DNA of 10,033 bases from Opitutaceae bacterium (GTDB lineage Bacteria > Verrucomicrobiota > Verrucomicrobiia > Opitutales > Opitutaceae): NCBI GenBank assembly GCA_003168315.1, contig PMSP01000172.1, positions 1 to 10,033 on the forward strand, in the 5' to 3' direction. Below the pieces are notes generated by a model, which was not told the origin of the DNA, searched no databases, and was given only the letters and a program-made list of their open reading frames with translations. The number at the start of each line of letters is the position of its first letter. Positions within the stretch are counted from its first letter, which is position 1. A program made the translations under genes and the position numbers. Shown here in pieces: positions 1-6,866 of this stretch.

Positions 1-1143
1 GGGGCGCAGGAGAAGGCGGTCGCCCATTACTACCGCCTCGAGACCAGCCGTCTCCCCGGCGACGTCTTCAGGCTGGACTACCTCCGCGGCGGCCAGCGCC
101 GCGTCGCGCAGTTCCCGCTCGCCGTGCGCGAGCCCGCGCAGGCCGATGACATCGAGGTGCGCGAATGGGGAGCCGTCGTCAGGGACCTGACCCCGGCCGT
201 CGTGCTCGAGGAGCAGCTTCCCGACCGCCAGGGAGTTATGTTGGAGAACATCCGCCCGGGCGGCCCCTGCGGGCAGGCGGAGCCGGAACTGCGCCGCGGC
301 GACGTCGTCATCGCCGTGGACGGCAAGCCCGTCACGAGCGTCGCCGCCCTTCGCGAAATCACGGCCAAGTTCTTCCCCGACTCGGAGACCGCGCTCACCC
401 ACCAGGCAATCGCCAGCATACGCCGGGACGGCGCGATCCTGGACGCCGCCATAGACCTCAGGAACACGAATCCCCACCATATCGCCCCGAGCGCGCTCAA
501 GGCGTGGCTGGGGGTTGTCTCGCAGCCGCTCACCCCGAAGCTGAACAAGCGGCTGGGTATCAACTCCGAGGATGGCGGGGCGAGGATCACCCGCGTCTAC
601 GCTGGAACCGAGGCGGAGAAGGCGGGCCTCAAGGTCGGCGACGTGCTCCTGGATCTCGACGGCGTCCCGATCCCCGAGAGGCGGGCCGAGGACAGCGAGG
701 TCCTCGCCAGGCAGATCCGCCAGTACAAGATCGGAACGTCCTCGACGGTCACCCTCTGGCGGGACGGAAAGAGCATGGACGTCCCCGTCACCTTCGAGGT
801 TCAGCCCAAGCCGTCCGCCGAGATGCCCCTCTGGGAGGACGAGAAGCTCGAGTTCGAGGTCCGCGATCCCTCGTTCGAGGACCGCGCGAGGCTGCAGCTC
901 TCGCCCACAGCCAAGGGGGCGCTTGTCTCGTCGACGACCGCCGCGGGCTGGGCTGAGCTTGCCGGGCTCCACGGCGACGACCTCATCATATCCGCCGAGG
1001 GCGCCCCGGTCGCCGACGTGGAGGAACTGCACCGCGCCCGCGACGAGGCCGCCAAGTCCGACAAGCGCTGGTGGGTGCTGCAGGTGAACCGCCGCGGCCA
1101 GACACTCTTTGTGGAGATAAACCTAAAACCCGTGAAATCATGA
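1..1143 (+). CDS. Multi-PDZ-domain protein, 5'-truncated by window edge
   Basis: The frame is open from base 1, so the true start lies outside the window; 380 codons are visible. At least three PDZ-like units can be read, each with the typical turn of Gly-Asp followed by a hydrophobic strand and Asp/Glu-Gly: LRRGDVVIAVDGKPV in the unit at about codons 77-160, LKVGDVLLDLDGVPI at about 169-265, and LHGDDLIISAEGAPV at about 300-378. The first visible residues (VFRLDYLRGGQRRVAQFPL) look like the last strands of an earlier PDZ unit. No protease catalytic triad is visible; an HtrA-like (S1C) catalytic domain could lie upstream but cannot be seen. PDZ arrays usually bind C-termini or unfolded segments in the periplasm. 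The stop codon overlaps the next start (ATGA), so this protein is probably made together with the degenerate trypsin-fold protein and may act with it. The PDZ call is firm; the role is unknown. Confidence 0.82.
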   Translation, partial: GAQEKAVAHYYRLETSRLPGDVFRLDYLRGGQRRVAQFPLAVREPAQADDIEVREWGAVVRDLTPAVVLEEQLPDRQGVMLENIRPGGPCGQAEPELRRGDVVIAVDGKPVTSVAALREITAKFFPDSETALTHQAIASIRRDGAILDAAIDLRNTNPHHIAPSALKAWLGVVSQPLTPKLNKRLGINSEDGGARITRVYAGTEAEKAGLKVGDVLLDLDGVPIPERRAEDSEVLARQIRQYKIGTSSTVTLWRDGKSMDVPVTFEVQPKPSAEMPLWEDEKLEFEVRDPSFEDRARLQLSPTAKGALVSSTTAAGWAELAGLHGDDLIISAEGAPVADVEELHRARDEAAKSDKRWWVLQVNRRGQTLFVEINLKPVKS

Positions 1144-2027
1144 ATCCCTTCCGCCGCCCCGTCCTCCTCCTAGCGCTGCTCGGTCTCGCAGTCCCCGCGT
1201 CCCAGGTGCGCGCCATCACCGATGCCGAGGCCGCTAGCGGCCGCGCCCTGGTGAAGCGCTACGCCGACACGATCGTCTCCGTGGAGGTCGTCGTGACGAT
1301 CAGGATGACGATTGGCGACCGGGCGATGCCGCCGCGCGAGAACAAGGTTGAGGTGAACGGAACCGTGATCTCGCCCACCGGGCTGACGGTGGCGGTCCTC
1401 AGCATGATCGACCCCAAGGGGTCGCTGGAGGCGATGCGGGCGCAGCAGGGCGGCGGCCAGAAGATCGAGATCGGGGAGACCGAGTTCAAGGAGGTGAAGC
1501 TTCGCCTCGCCAACAACACCGAGGTGCCGGCGGTCATCGTGCTCAAGGGCCCCGACCTGAACCTGATCTTCATAGCCCCGCTGCCGGACGCCGCCGCGCC
1601 GGCGCGCACCTTCCCGAGCATCCCGCTCGACAAGCCGGCGACGGCCGAGGTTCTCGGCAACTACTACTTCGTGTCCAGGGTCTCAAAGAGCCTGCAGCGC
1701 ACGCCGATCGTCCGGCAGACGACCGTGCTCGGCATCGTGGAGAAGCCGCGCCGGATGTTCCTGATGAGCGACCAGTCCCTGGGAGTGCCGATCTTCGATC
1801 CCTCAGGCTTGGTCCTCGGCATCTCGACGCAGTATCTCGAGAACGACCGTCCCAGCGGGCCGGTCGTCCTGACCTCGGCCGACGTGGCCGAACTCGCAGC
1901 CCAGGCGGCCGCAGTCAAGCCGGAGGAGAAGGTGGAGACGACGGATGCTGCGCCTGACAAGCCCGATGCCCCCGACAAGGAGGCGGCCGCGCCGACCCCG
2001 GCCGCGAAGCCCGCGGCAAAACCATAG
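1140..2027 (+). CDS. Secreted trypsin-fold (S1C-like) pseudoprotease
   Basis: 295 residues from the ATG at 1140, chosen over an in-frame ATG at 1071 because it gives a clean signal peptide (basic MNPFRR, hydrophobic core to about residue 18, probable cleavage after VRA at residue 25) and an ATGA overlap with the upstream stop. No good Shine-Dalgarno lies at normal distance, which fits translational coupling. The segment GTVISPTGLTVAVLSM (residues 74-89) aligns with the HtrA strand that ends in Thr-Asn-x-His-Val, but the catalytic His position is Ser88. The Asp region is kept (GPDLNLIFIAPL, Asp139). The active-site Ser motif, normally Gly-Asn-Ser-Gly-Gly-Pro, reads QSLGVPIFDPSG, with Leu214 at the Ser position. 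The protein should therefore be catalytically dead. It ends in an Ala/Pro/Lys/Glu-rich tail (about residues 252-295). It may act as a scaffold or regulatory partner of the PDZ protein upstream; this is inference. Confidence 0.75.
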   Translation: MNPFRRPVLLLALLGLAVPASQVRAITDAEAASGRALVKRYADTIVSVEVVVTIRMTIGDRAMPPRENKVEVNGTVISPTGLTVAVLSMIDPKGSLEAMRAQQGGGQKIEIGETEFKEVKLRLANNTEVPAVIVLKGPDLNLIFIAPLPDAAAPARTFPSIPLDKPATAEVLGNYYFVSRVSKSLQRTPIVRQTTVLGIVEKPRRMFLMSDQSLGVPIFDPSGLVLGISTQYLENDRPSGPVVLTSADVAELAAQAAAVKPEEKVETTDAAPDKPDAPDKEAAAPTPAAKPAAKP

Positions 2028-2091
2028 GCGGCAAGCGGATCCATCGGCCGCGGCTCCCCCACGACGCCCAAGGCAGTCACCCGGCCCCGTC

Positions 2092-3162
2092 ATGAAGCTA
2101 GGCCTCGGGCTCTACCGCCACATGCTCACCCGCGAGAACTTCCAGTTCGCGCGGCAGGCGGGCGCGACGCACATCGTGGCGCACTTCGTCGACTATTTCC
2201 GCGGTGGGGCGGCGGACGCCCCCGACGACCAGCCCACGGGAACCGACCGCGGCTGGGGGCTGGCGGGCGATCCCGACAGGCTTTGGAGCCTGGAGGAGAT
2301 GGTGGCGCTTCGCCGCGGGGTCGAGGCGGCGGGGCTCAAGCTTGAGGCGATCGAGAATTTCGACCCCGCGCACTGGCACGACGTGCTCCTCGACGGCCCC
2401 AAGCGCGCCCGGCACATCGAGAACGTCAAGACCATCATCCGCCGGATGGGCCAGGCGGGGATCCCGGTCATGGGCTACAATTTCAGCATCGCGGGCGTGG
2501 CGGGCCGCACGAAAGGCAACTACGCGAGGGGCGACGCGCCGTCCGTCGGGATGGAGGGCCCCTACGATGCCCCGATGTCCAATGGCATGGTCTGGAACAT
2601 GGTGTACGACGCCAAGGCGCCGGCGGGGACGGTGGCGCCCATCACTCACGAGGAGTTGTGGCGCCGCCTGGACGCCTTCCTGAGAGAGGTGCTCCCGGTG
2701 GCCGAGGAGGCGGGCGTCAAGCTGGCGGCTCACCCGGACGATCCGCCGACGCCCTTTGTCCGCGGTCAGCCCCGCCTGGTCTTCCAACCCCGCTTCTACC
2801 AGAGGCTGATCGACATGAACCCGAGCCCGGCCAACACGCTCGAGTTCTGCATCGGGTCCCTCGCCGAGATGACAGAGGGCGACATCTACGACGAGGTGGA
2901 CCGCTACAGCCGCCAGGGCAGGCTCGGCTACGTGCATTTTCGGAATGTCACCGGCAAGGTGCCCACCTACAAGGAGACCTTCATAGACGACGGGGACGTG
3001 GACATGCACCGCGTGCTCGCGATATTGAAGAGGAACAACTTTGACGGCGTGCTCATTCCCGACCACACCCCCCAGATGTCCTGCGCGGCGCCCTGGCATG
3101 CAGGGATGGCCTTCGCCATGGGCTACATGAAGTCCGCGATGAAATCTGTCGGCATCCCATGA
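2092..3162 (+). CDS. uxuA: D-mannonate dehydratase (UxuA family)
   Basis: Cytoplasmic enzyme converting D-mannonate to 2-keto-3-deoxy-D-gluconate plus water in glucuronate catabolism. 356 residues, somewhat shorter than E. coli UxuA (about 394) but close to other bacterial members. Family hallmarks: an N-terminal FARQAGATHIV strand, MGYNFSIAGV (first TIM-barrel strands), and four metal ligands in order: His214 in LAAHPDDPP, Cys253 in EFCIGS, His282 in YVHFRNV and Asp324 in IPDHTP. Their spacing (39, 29, 42) closely follows the His-Cys-His-Asp Mn site described for the Streptococcus suis enzyme. The start at 2092 is chosen because homology begins there (MKLGLGLYRHML); the in-frame extension back to 1945 is low-complexity Pro/Arg sequence lying over the previous gene. 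No strong Shine-Dalgarno is seen. It lies 64 bases after the pseudoprotease gene and overlaps the SDR gene by ATGA, so UxuA and the SDR form a coupled pair. Confidence 0.93.
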   Translation: MKLGLGLYRHMLTRENFQFARQAGATHIVAHFVDYFRGGAADAPDDQPTGTDRGWGLAGDPDRLWSLEEMVALRRGVEAAGLKLEAIENFDPAHWHDVLLDGPKRARHIENVKTIIRRMGQAGIPVMGYNFSIAGVAGRTKGNYARGDAPSVGMEGPYDAPMSNGMVWNMVYDAKAPAGTVAPITHEELWRRLDAFLREVLPVAEEAGVKLAAHPDDPPTPFVRGQPRLVFQPRFYQRLIDMNPSPANTLEFCIGSLAEMTEGDIYDEVDRYSRQGRLGYVHFRNVTGKVPTYKETFIDDGDVDMHRVLAILKRNNFDGVLIPDHTPQMSCAAPWHAGMAFAMGYMKSAMKSVGIP

Positions 3163-3932
3163 AGAACACACCTTTCCCCGCCGCGTTTTCCCTCGAGGGC
3201 GAGGTCGCGGTCATCACCGGAGGGGGCACCGGGATCGGGCTCGCGATCGCGCGCGCAATGGCGTCCGCCGGGGCCCGCGTGGTGCTGATCGGCCGCCGCG
3301 AGGCGGAGCTCGCGGCCGGGGTGAAGGAGATCGGGGGCCTCGCGAGCCTCGTCGTCCACGACGTCACGCAGCTCGACAAGGCGCAGGCCCTCGTCGAGCG
3401 CGTCGCAAACGAGGCGGGTCCGGTCACGTGCCTCGTGAACAACGCCGGCATCCACCTGAAGAAGCCGGCCCTGGACACGACCCCGGAGGAATTCGAGCGG
3501 GTGCTCCGGACGCACGTCTTTGGCGCGCACGCGCTGACAAGGGCCGCCGTTCCGTCGATGATTGCCCGCAAGCGCGGGAGCATCCTCTTCACGGCGTCGA
3601 TGGCGTCCCTCTTCGGGATACCGCTCGTCATAGCCTACACGGCGGCGAAGGCGGCCTACGTCGGCATGGTGAAGGGCTATGCCACTGAGTTCTCCCCGCA
3701 CGGCGTCCGCGTGAACGCGATCGCCCCCGGCTGGATAGAGACGGAGATGTCCCGCAAGGCCCTCGACGGCGATCCCGCGCGGCGGGACAAGATCCTGTCG
3801 CGGACGCCCATGGGGAGGCTCGGGAAGCCCGCGGACATCGGTTGGGCGGCGGTCTACCTCTCCTCACCCGCCGCGGAATTCGTAACCGGCGTTATTCTCC
3901 CGGTCGACGGCGGCATCAGCATCGGGTTCTAG
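3159..3932 (+). CDS. SDR-family oxidoreductase, probable D-mannonate oxidoreductase (fructuronate reductase)
   Basis: 257-residue classical short-chain dehydrogenase/reductase. The NAD(P)-binding loop is TGGGTGIG (residues 20-27), followed by NNAG (94-97), catalytic Ser147, Tyr160 and Lys164 (YTAAK), the PGWIETEM segment after the active site, and a C-terminal VTGVILPVDGG. The Ser-Tyr distance of 13 is the classical one. No signal peptide, so cytoplasmic. The start codon overlaps the uxuA stop as ATGA and no Shine-Dalgarno is seen, which implies translational coupling to uxuA. By this linkage the most likely reaction is NAD(P)H-linked interconversion of D-fructuronate and D-mannonate, the step just before mannonate dehydratase. 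Bacillus subtilis UxuB is a known SDR of this type, unlike E. coli UxuB, which belongs to another dehydrogenase family. Sequence alone cannot exclude a gluconate 5-dehydrogenase or 2-keto-3-deoxygluconate dehydrogenase (KduD-like) role. Family call certain; substrate inferred. Confidence 0.9.
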   Translation: MKNTPFPAAFSLEGEVAVITGGGTGIGLAIARAMASAGARVVLIGRREAELAAGVKEIGGLASLVVHDVTQLDKAQALVERVANEAGPVTCLVNNAGIHLKKPALDTTPEEFERVLRTHVFGAHALTRAAVPSMIARKRGSILFTASMASLFGIPLVIAYTAAKAAYVGMVKGYATEFSPHGVRVNAIAPGWIETEMSRKALDGDPARRDKILSRTPMGRLGKPADIGWAAVYLSSPAAEFVTGVILPVDGGISIGF

Positions 3933-3936
3933 GCTT

Positions 3937-5607
3937 TCAGGGGTCGATGCGGGCGTGCGGCCCGACAACGGCCCCGACAAAGCCCCCGGCGACCCGCGTG
4001 CTGAGGAGGGTGGCGTCGGCGCCCTCAAGGAGCGTGCGCCAAGGGGCGGCCCCGCAGGAGTACTCGAAGCTGCACGTTGAGTCATCCTCGGTCATGCGCA
4101 GCTCGATCCTTCCCGTGCCGGCGATTACCTCGCTGGCGATCCTTTCGGCCGGCGTCCCGTTGAGGCGCTCAACGAACACCTCCAGTCCCGCCTTCCCCCG
4201 GTGGACCCCGAAGAAGTAGTGGTGGGCCTCGTTCTGGAACGCTGCCAGGCCCGCTGACACGCCTTCGGAGGGGGTCAGAAGCGTTGTCGACGCCGTGAAC
4301 CGCGCATGCTGGATCCGCCGGGCGACGAAGGCCGGATAGCCTACTCCCGAGAGGGCGTCCTGGCTCGCGGTCAGCCCCAGTCCCTCGGCGCCGAGCGTCA
4401 CTTGCGGCAATGCCCTCAGCCCCATCCAGAGTTTCGAGAGGCGCGGCCCTCTGAAGTCGTCGCGCCAGGTGAAGTTGCCGGTGAGCGGGGCAGCAGCGGC
4501 ATCCCCGACGCTTGCTCCCAGCGGCGACGGGACGGAGTAGGGCACCGGAAGCCCGGGGGCGAGAATCGTCGGCCAGCCGTCAGTCCACGTCGCGGGCAGC
4601 ATGAATGTCTCCCGCCCCGTGTTGTAGTCGCCGCCCCGGTAGGGTCGGCACCCGAGAAAGACCGCCCACCACGTGCCGTCCGTGGCGCTGACGAGCTCCG
4701 CGTGGCCCGTGGACGTGACCGGATCCGCCCGGCTGTCGGGGAGCGTGCGCTGGGTCAGGATTGGATTCGTGGGCCCGGGGACAAACGGCCCGAGGACGGA
4801 ACGGCTCCTGAAAACGACCTCCGAGTGCTGCTCGGCTGTTCCGCCCTCGGCGCAGATGAGGTAGTACCAGCCGTCCTTCCTGAACAGGTGCGGCGCCTCG
4901 ATCCAAACGGGATGGTCGGCAAGGTTCACCCCTCCGTTGACGATGATCGTCCTTGTCCCGACGAGCTTCCTGTTCGCCAGGTCGAGTTCCTGGATCCAGA
5001 TGGCCCGGTGCCCGCTGTACAGCGGCTTGTTGTCCGGGGGCGCGCCATTGTTGACCACCCACGCGCGGCCATCGTCGTCGAGCAGGATCGACGGGTCGAT
5101 TCCGTCGAATCCCAGCCAGGTGGGGTCCGACCACGGGCCGGCCGGGTTGGCGGCGGTCACGAGGAAGTTGCCGCCGCCGTCGACGAACGTGCAGATGAGG
5201 TAGAAGGTGCCCGCGCGGTAGCTGAGCGACGGGGCGAATATGCCGCGCGACACGCCAAGGCCCTTGTAGTCGAGCTGTCCGGGGCGGTCGATGACGCTCC
5301 CGACCTGTTTCCAGTTCACGAGGTCGCGGCTGTGGAAGACCGGGATCCCGGGAAAGTATCCGAACGAGGAATTGACGACGTAGTAGTCGTCCCCGACCCG
5401 GCAGATGTCCGGGTCGGGGTAGAACCCGGCAAGGACCGGGTTGCGGTAGTGCCCGTCCTCAAGGGGGGCCGAAAAGACGGCGTCGCGGCCCGTGTACTCG
5501 AACGACTCGAACGTGACGGGCCGGCCCGTGGCCGCCGAGGCGGCGGCGAGCGCCAAGGCAAGGAGTGCGCCTGTCTTCATGGGAATGGACCATCTCATCC
5601 GGGTCAT
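3937..5607 (-). CDS. Exported glycoside hydrolase family 43 (beta-xylosidase / alpha-L-arabinofuranosidase)
   Basis: 556 residues with an N-terminal signal peptide (core GALLALALAAASA, cleavage near residue 25). The five-bladed propeller catalytic domain begins at HYRNPVLAGFYPDPDICRVG. Expected GH43 residues are present: general base Asp65 (YPDPD), pKa-modulating Asp171 (GIDPSILLDDDG), general acid Glu237 (IEAPHLFRKDG) and His301 (TGHAELV). From about residue 375 a beta-sandwich domain follows (FTWRDDFRGPRLSKLW onward), matching the C-terminal concanavalin-like domain of GH43 beta-xylosidases. It should remove xylose or arabinose from the non-reducing ends or side chains of xylo-oligosaccharides outside the cytoplasm. 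The ATG at 5607 is preferred because it overlaps the GH8 stop as ATGA; in-frame ATGs at 5598 and 5580 are possible, and the last (MKTGALLALALAAAS) would give a compact signal peptide. It is the last gene of the - strand operon, ending four bases from the convergent SDR gene. Xylosidase versus arabinofuranosidase is not decidable by eye. Confidence 0.92.
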   Translation of the reverse strand: MTRMRWSIPMKTGALLALALAAASAATGRPVTFESFEYTGRDAVFSAPLEDGHYRNPVLAGFYPDPDICRVGDDYYVVNSSFGYFPGIPVFHSRDLVNWKQVGSVIDRPGQLDYKGLGVSRGIFAPSLSYRAGTFYLICTFVDGGGNFLVTAANPAGPWSDPTWLGFDGIDPSILLDDDGRAWVVNNGAPPDNKPLYSGHRAIWIQELDLANRKLVGTRTIIVNGGVNLADHPVWIEAPHLFRKDGWYYLICAEGGTAEQHSEVVFRSRSVLGPFVPGPTNPILTQRTLPDSRADPVTSTGHAELVSATDGTWWAVFLGCRPYRGGDYNTGRETFMLPATWTDGWPTILAPGLPVPYSVPSPLGASVGDAAAAPLTGNFTWRDDFRGPRLSKLWMGLRALPQVTLGAEGLGLTASQDALSGVGYPAFVARRIQHARFTASTTLLTPSEGVSAGLAAFQNEAHHYFFGVHRGKAGLEVFVERLNGTPAERIASEVIAGTGRIELRMTEDDSTCSFEYSCGAAPWRTLLEGADATLLSTRVAGGFVGAVVGPHARIDP

Positions 5608-6839
5608 TGGCTCGCCTGCGGTGCATAGACCCTGAACCGGCCCCCGGCCTCAAGGAGCGCAAGCATGTAGAGCATGCCGTTGTAGTAGCGAAAGTGGCCG
5701 GAGGGCATCTCCATATTCCATAGCCTCTCGACAAAGGGCCGCGCCAGGTCGGGGTCGGCGGCCAGTCCCGCGGTGGCGGCCATGGAGACAAGGCCCGGGG
5801 AGTTTGGGTCGTCGCCGACCGGCGTCCCGTCCAGCTTGAACCGGTCGTGGGCCATGTGATCGTCCCCGGAAAGGAAGCGCAGCACCCGGTTGGCCTCCTG
5901 CGCCGCCTCCGGGTCGGCCCCGAACCAGCAGTAGTCCACCGCGGGGTTGGACAGCGTGCGCCACGCGTCGAATCGGAAATCCTCGTGTCCCCTCCTGGCG
6001 TGGGGCCGCCCGTCGAACTCGCAGTAGTCGGGCATGAGCCCGGTCACCGGGTCCGCAGCCTTTCTGAAGAGGGCGCGGCTCGTGGTGGCCGCCGCCGCCA
6101 TGAAGTCGCGGTCCGCGGGCGATTCGGCCCAGCGGGCCCAGAGCTCATAGAACGCCGGCAGGTGGTAGGAGGGGTCGCTGAAGAGGGCGCCCTCGCCGTG
6201 CGGGACGAAGACGACCTCCCTTGCGGCCCTATTGAACATGTCGGTGTAGTCCTCATGCCCGCGCTCCTCGCTCTTGTGCAGCATGGTGCGCAGGAGGTCC
6301 TGGGCCTGGCGCTCGTAGTTGAATATGCCGTCGCCGCTTCCCCAGCGGTGGGACGCGAAAAAGAGCGCCATCACGAACCATTCCTCGCCGTCCGAGGCGG
6401 GCCCCGGGTCGAGCTGGCGGCCCTCAAGGTCCCCGTGCCAAGCGAAGTACCCCCGGAACGGCCCGCTCGGGTGGTACAGGTTCGCCTTGGCCCACCGCCA
6501 TAGCTTGTTGAACTCGGCCTGCCGGTTGAGCTGGACGCAGATCATCATGCCGTAGGAGAGCCCCTCCGTGCGCACGTCGTGGTTGGCGACGTCGGGGATG
6601 TAGGCCATGTCCCCGGCGACCGGGTAGAAAAGGCGCTGGGAGCCGGGGTCGCCGCCGGAGAACTGCCGCCACGCCGCCGAGACCTTCGCGTCCACCTCGG
6701 CCTCGCTCCTGCCGAGGAGGCCGGCGAAGAGGTTGCGGGTGCGGATGTCAGGGGGCAGCGGGCCGGCGACCCCTGCGGCGGGTTGGGCGCGGGCGGCGGC
6801 GAGGCCGCAGGCAAGGATCGCTAGGCCCCTGAAGCGCAT
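5604..6839 (-). CDS. Exported GH8, reducing-end xylose-releasing exo-oligoxylanase-like
   Basis: 411 residues. The (alpha/alpha)6-barrel GH8 signatures closely resemble the Rex enzymes (EC 3.2.1.156) that release xylose from the reducing end of xylo-oligosaccharides: NHDVRTEGLSYGMMICVQLN with Glu92 as general acid, PGPASDGEEWFVMALFFASHRWG with Asp150, SDPSYHLPAFYELWARW with Tyr225, and FRFDAWRT with Asp291 as probable general base. The Glu92-Asp150 spacing of 58 equals that recalled for Bacillus halodurans Rex (Glu70, Asp128). Unlike that cytoplasmic enzyme, this one starts with a probable signal peptide (MRFRGLAILACGLAAARA, cleavage near residue 18); Cys11 gives a weak lipoprotein-like alternative. 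The loop that carries Leu-His-Pro in characterised Rex enzymes appears to read PNSPG here. The start has a good ribosome binding site and lies 18 bases after the symporter stop; the stop overlaps the GH43 start. Exact substrate chain length is inferred. Confidence 0.9.
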   Translation of the reverse strand: MRFRGLAILACGLAAARAQPAAGVAGPLPPDIRTRNLFAGLLGRSEAEVDAKVSAAWRQFSGGDPGSQRLFYPVAGDMAYIPDVANHDVRTEGLSYGMMICVQLNRQAEFNKLWRWAKANLYHPSGPFRGYFAWHGDLEGRQLDPGPASDGEEWFVMALFFASHRWGSGDGIFNYERQAQDLLRTMLHKSEERGHEDYTDMFNRAAREVVFVPHGEGALFSDPSYHLPAFYELWARWAESPADRDFMAAAATTSRALFRKAADPVTGLMPDYCEFDGRPHARRGHEDFRFDAWRTLSNPAVDYCWFGADPEAAQEANRVLRFLSGDDHMAHDRFKLDGTPVGDDPNSPGLVSMAATAGLAADPDLARPFVERLWNMEMPSGHFRYYNGMLYMLALLEAGGRFRVYAPQASQ

Positions 6840-6844
6840 GGCGA

Positions 6845-6852
6845 TTCTCCCC
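6845..6852 (-). promoter_or_regulatory. Ribosome binding site of the GH8 gene
   Basis: On the - strand the bases read GGGGAGAA, followed by TCGCC and the ATG of the GH8 gene. The GGAG core sits 7 bases before the start codon, a near-ideal Shine-Dalgarno. It is the only strong one seen before a gene in this window; uxuA, the SDR gene, the pseudoprotease gene and the symporter gene lack one, so independent initiation seems favoured for GH8. Confidence 0.7.
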
Positions 6853-6866
6853 GGCGCCTAGGCGCC
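6853..6866. repeat. Perfect 14-bp palindrome over the symporter stop codon
   Basis: The sequence GGCGCCTAGGCGCC equals its own reverse complement. Its centre CTAG contains the TAG stop of the symporter gene, and the GH8 Shine-Dalgarno starts directly after it. In RNA it could fold as a five-pair GC stem with a CUAG loop. No T-run follows, so it is not a standard terminator. It could affect ribosome release, re-initiation or RNA processing between the two genes, or be chance in GC-rich DNA. Confidence 0.6.

Noticed and set aside
1071..1139. Upstream in-frame start for the pseudoprotease gene
   Set aside because: It would put 23 residues without homology ahead of a clear signal peptide and overlap the PDZ gene by over 70 bases; the ATGA start at 1140 is better.
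1945..2091. Upstream in-frame extension of uxuA
   Set aside because: It is Pro/Arg-rich sequence that is the out-of-frame shadow of the pseudoprotease tail; family similarity starts at 2092.
2028..2091. Possible promoter or terminator in the 64-base gap before uxuA
   Set aside because: No AT-rich -10 element, T-run or stable stem is visible; only GC-rich sequence with a short GCCGCGGC palindrome.
2098..3171. A 357-codon open frame on the - strand, opposite uxuA
   Set aside because: It mirrors uxuA almost end to end, with a biased His/Val/Arg composition and no motif.
3933..4085. Possible bidirectional terminator at the convergent junction
   Set aside because: No inverted repeat with a T-tract was found, and almost all of this stretch is GH43 coding sequence.
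4306..5628. A 440-codon open frame on the + strand, antisense to the GH43 gene
   Set aside because: Composition is that of a codon-bias shadow, while the opposite strand encodes all GH43 catalytic motifs.
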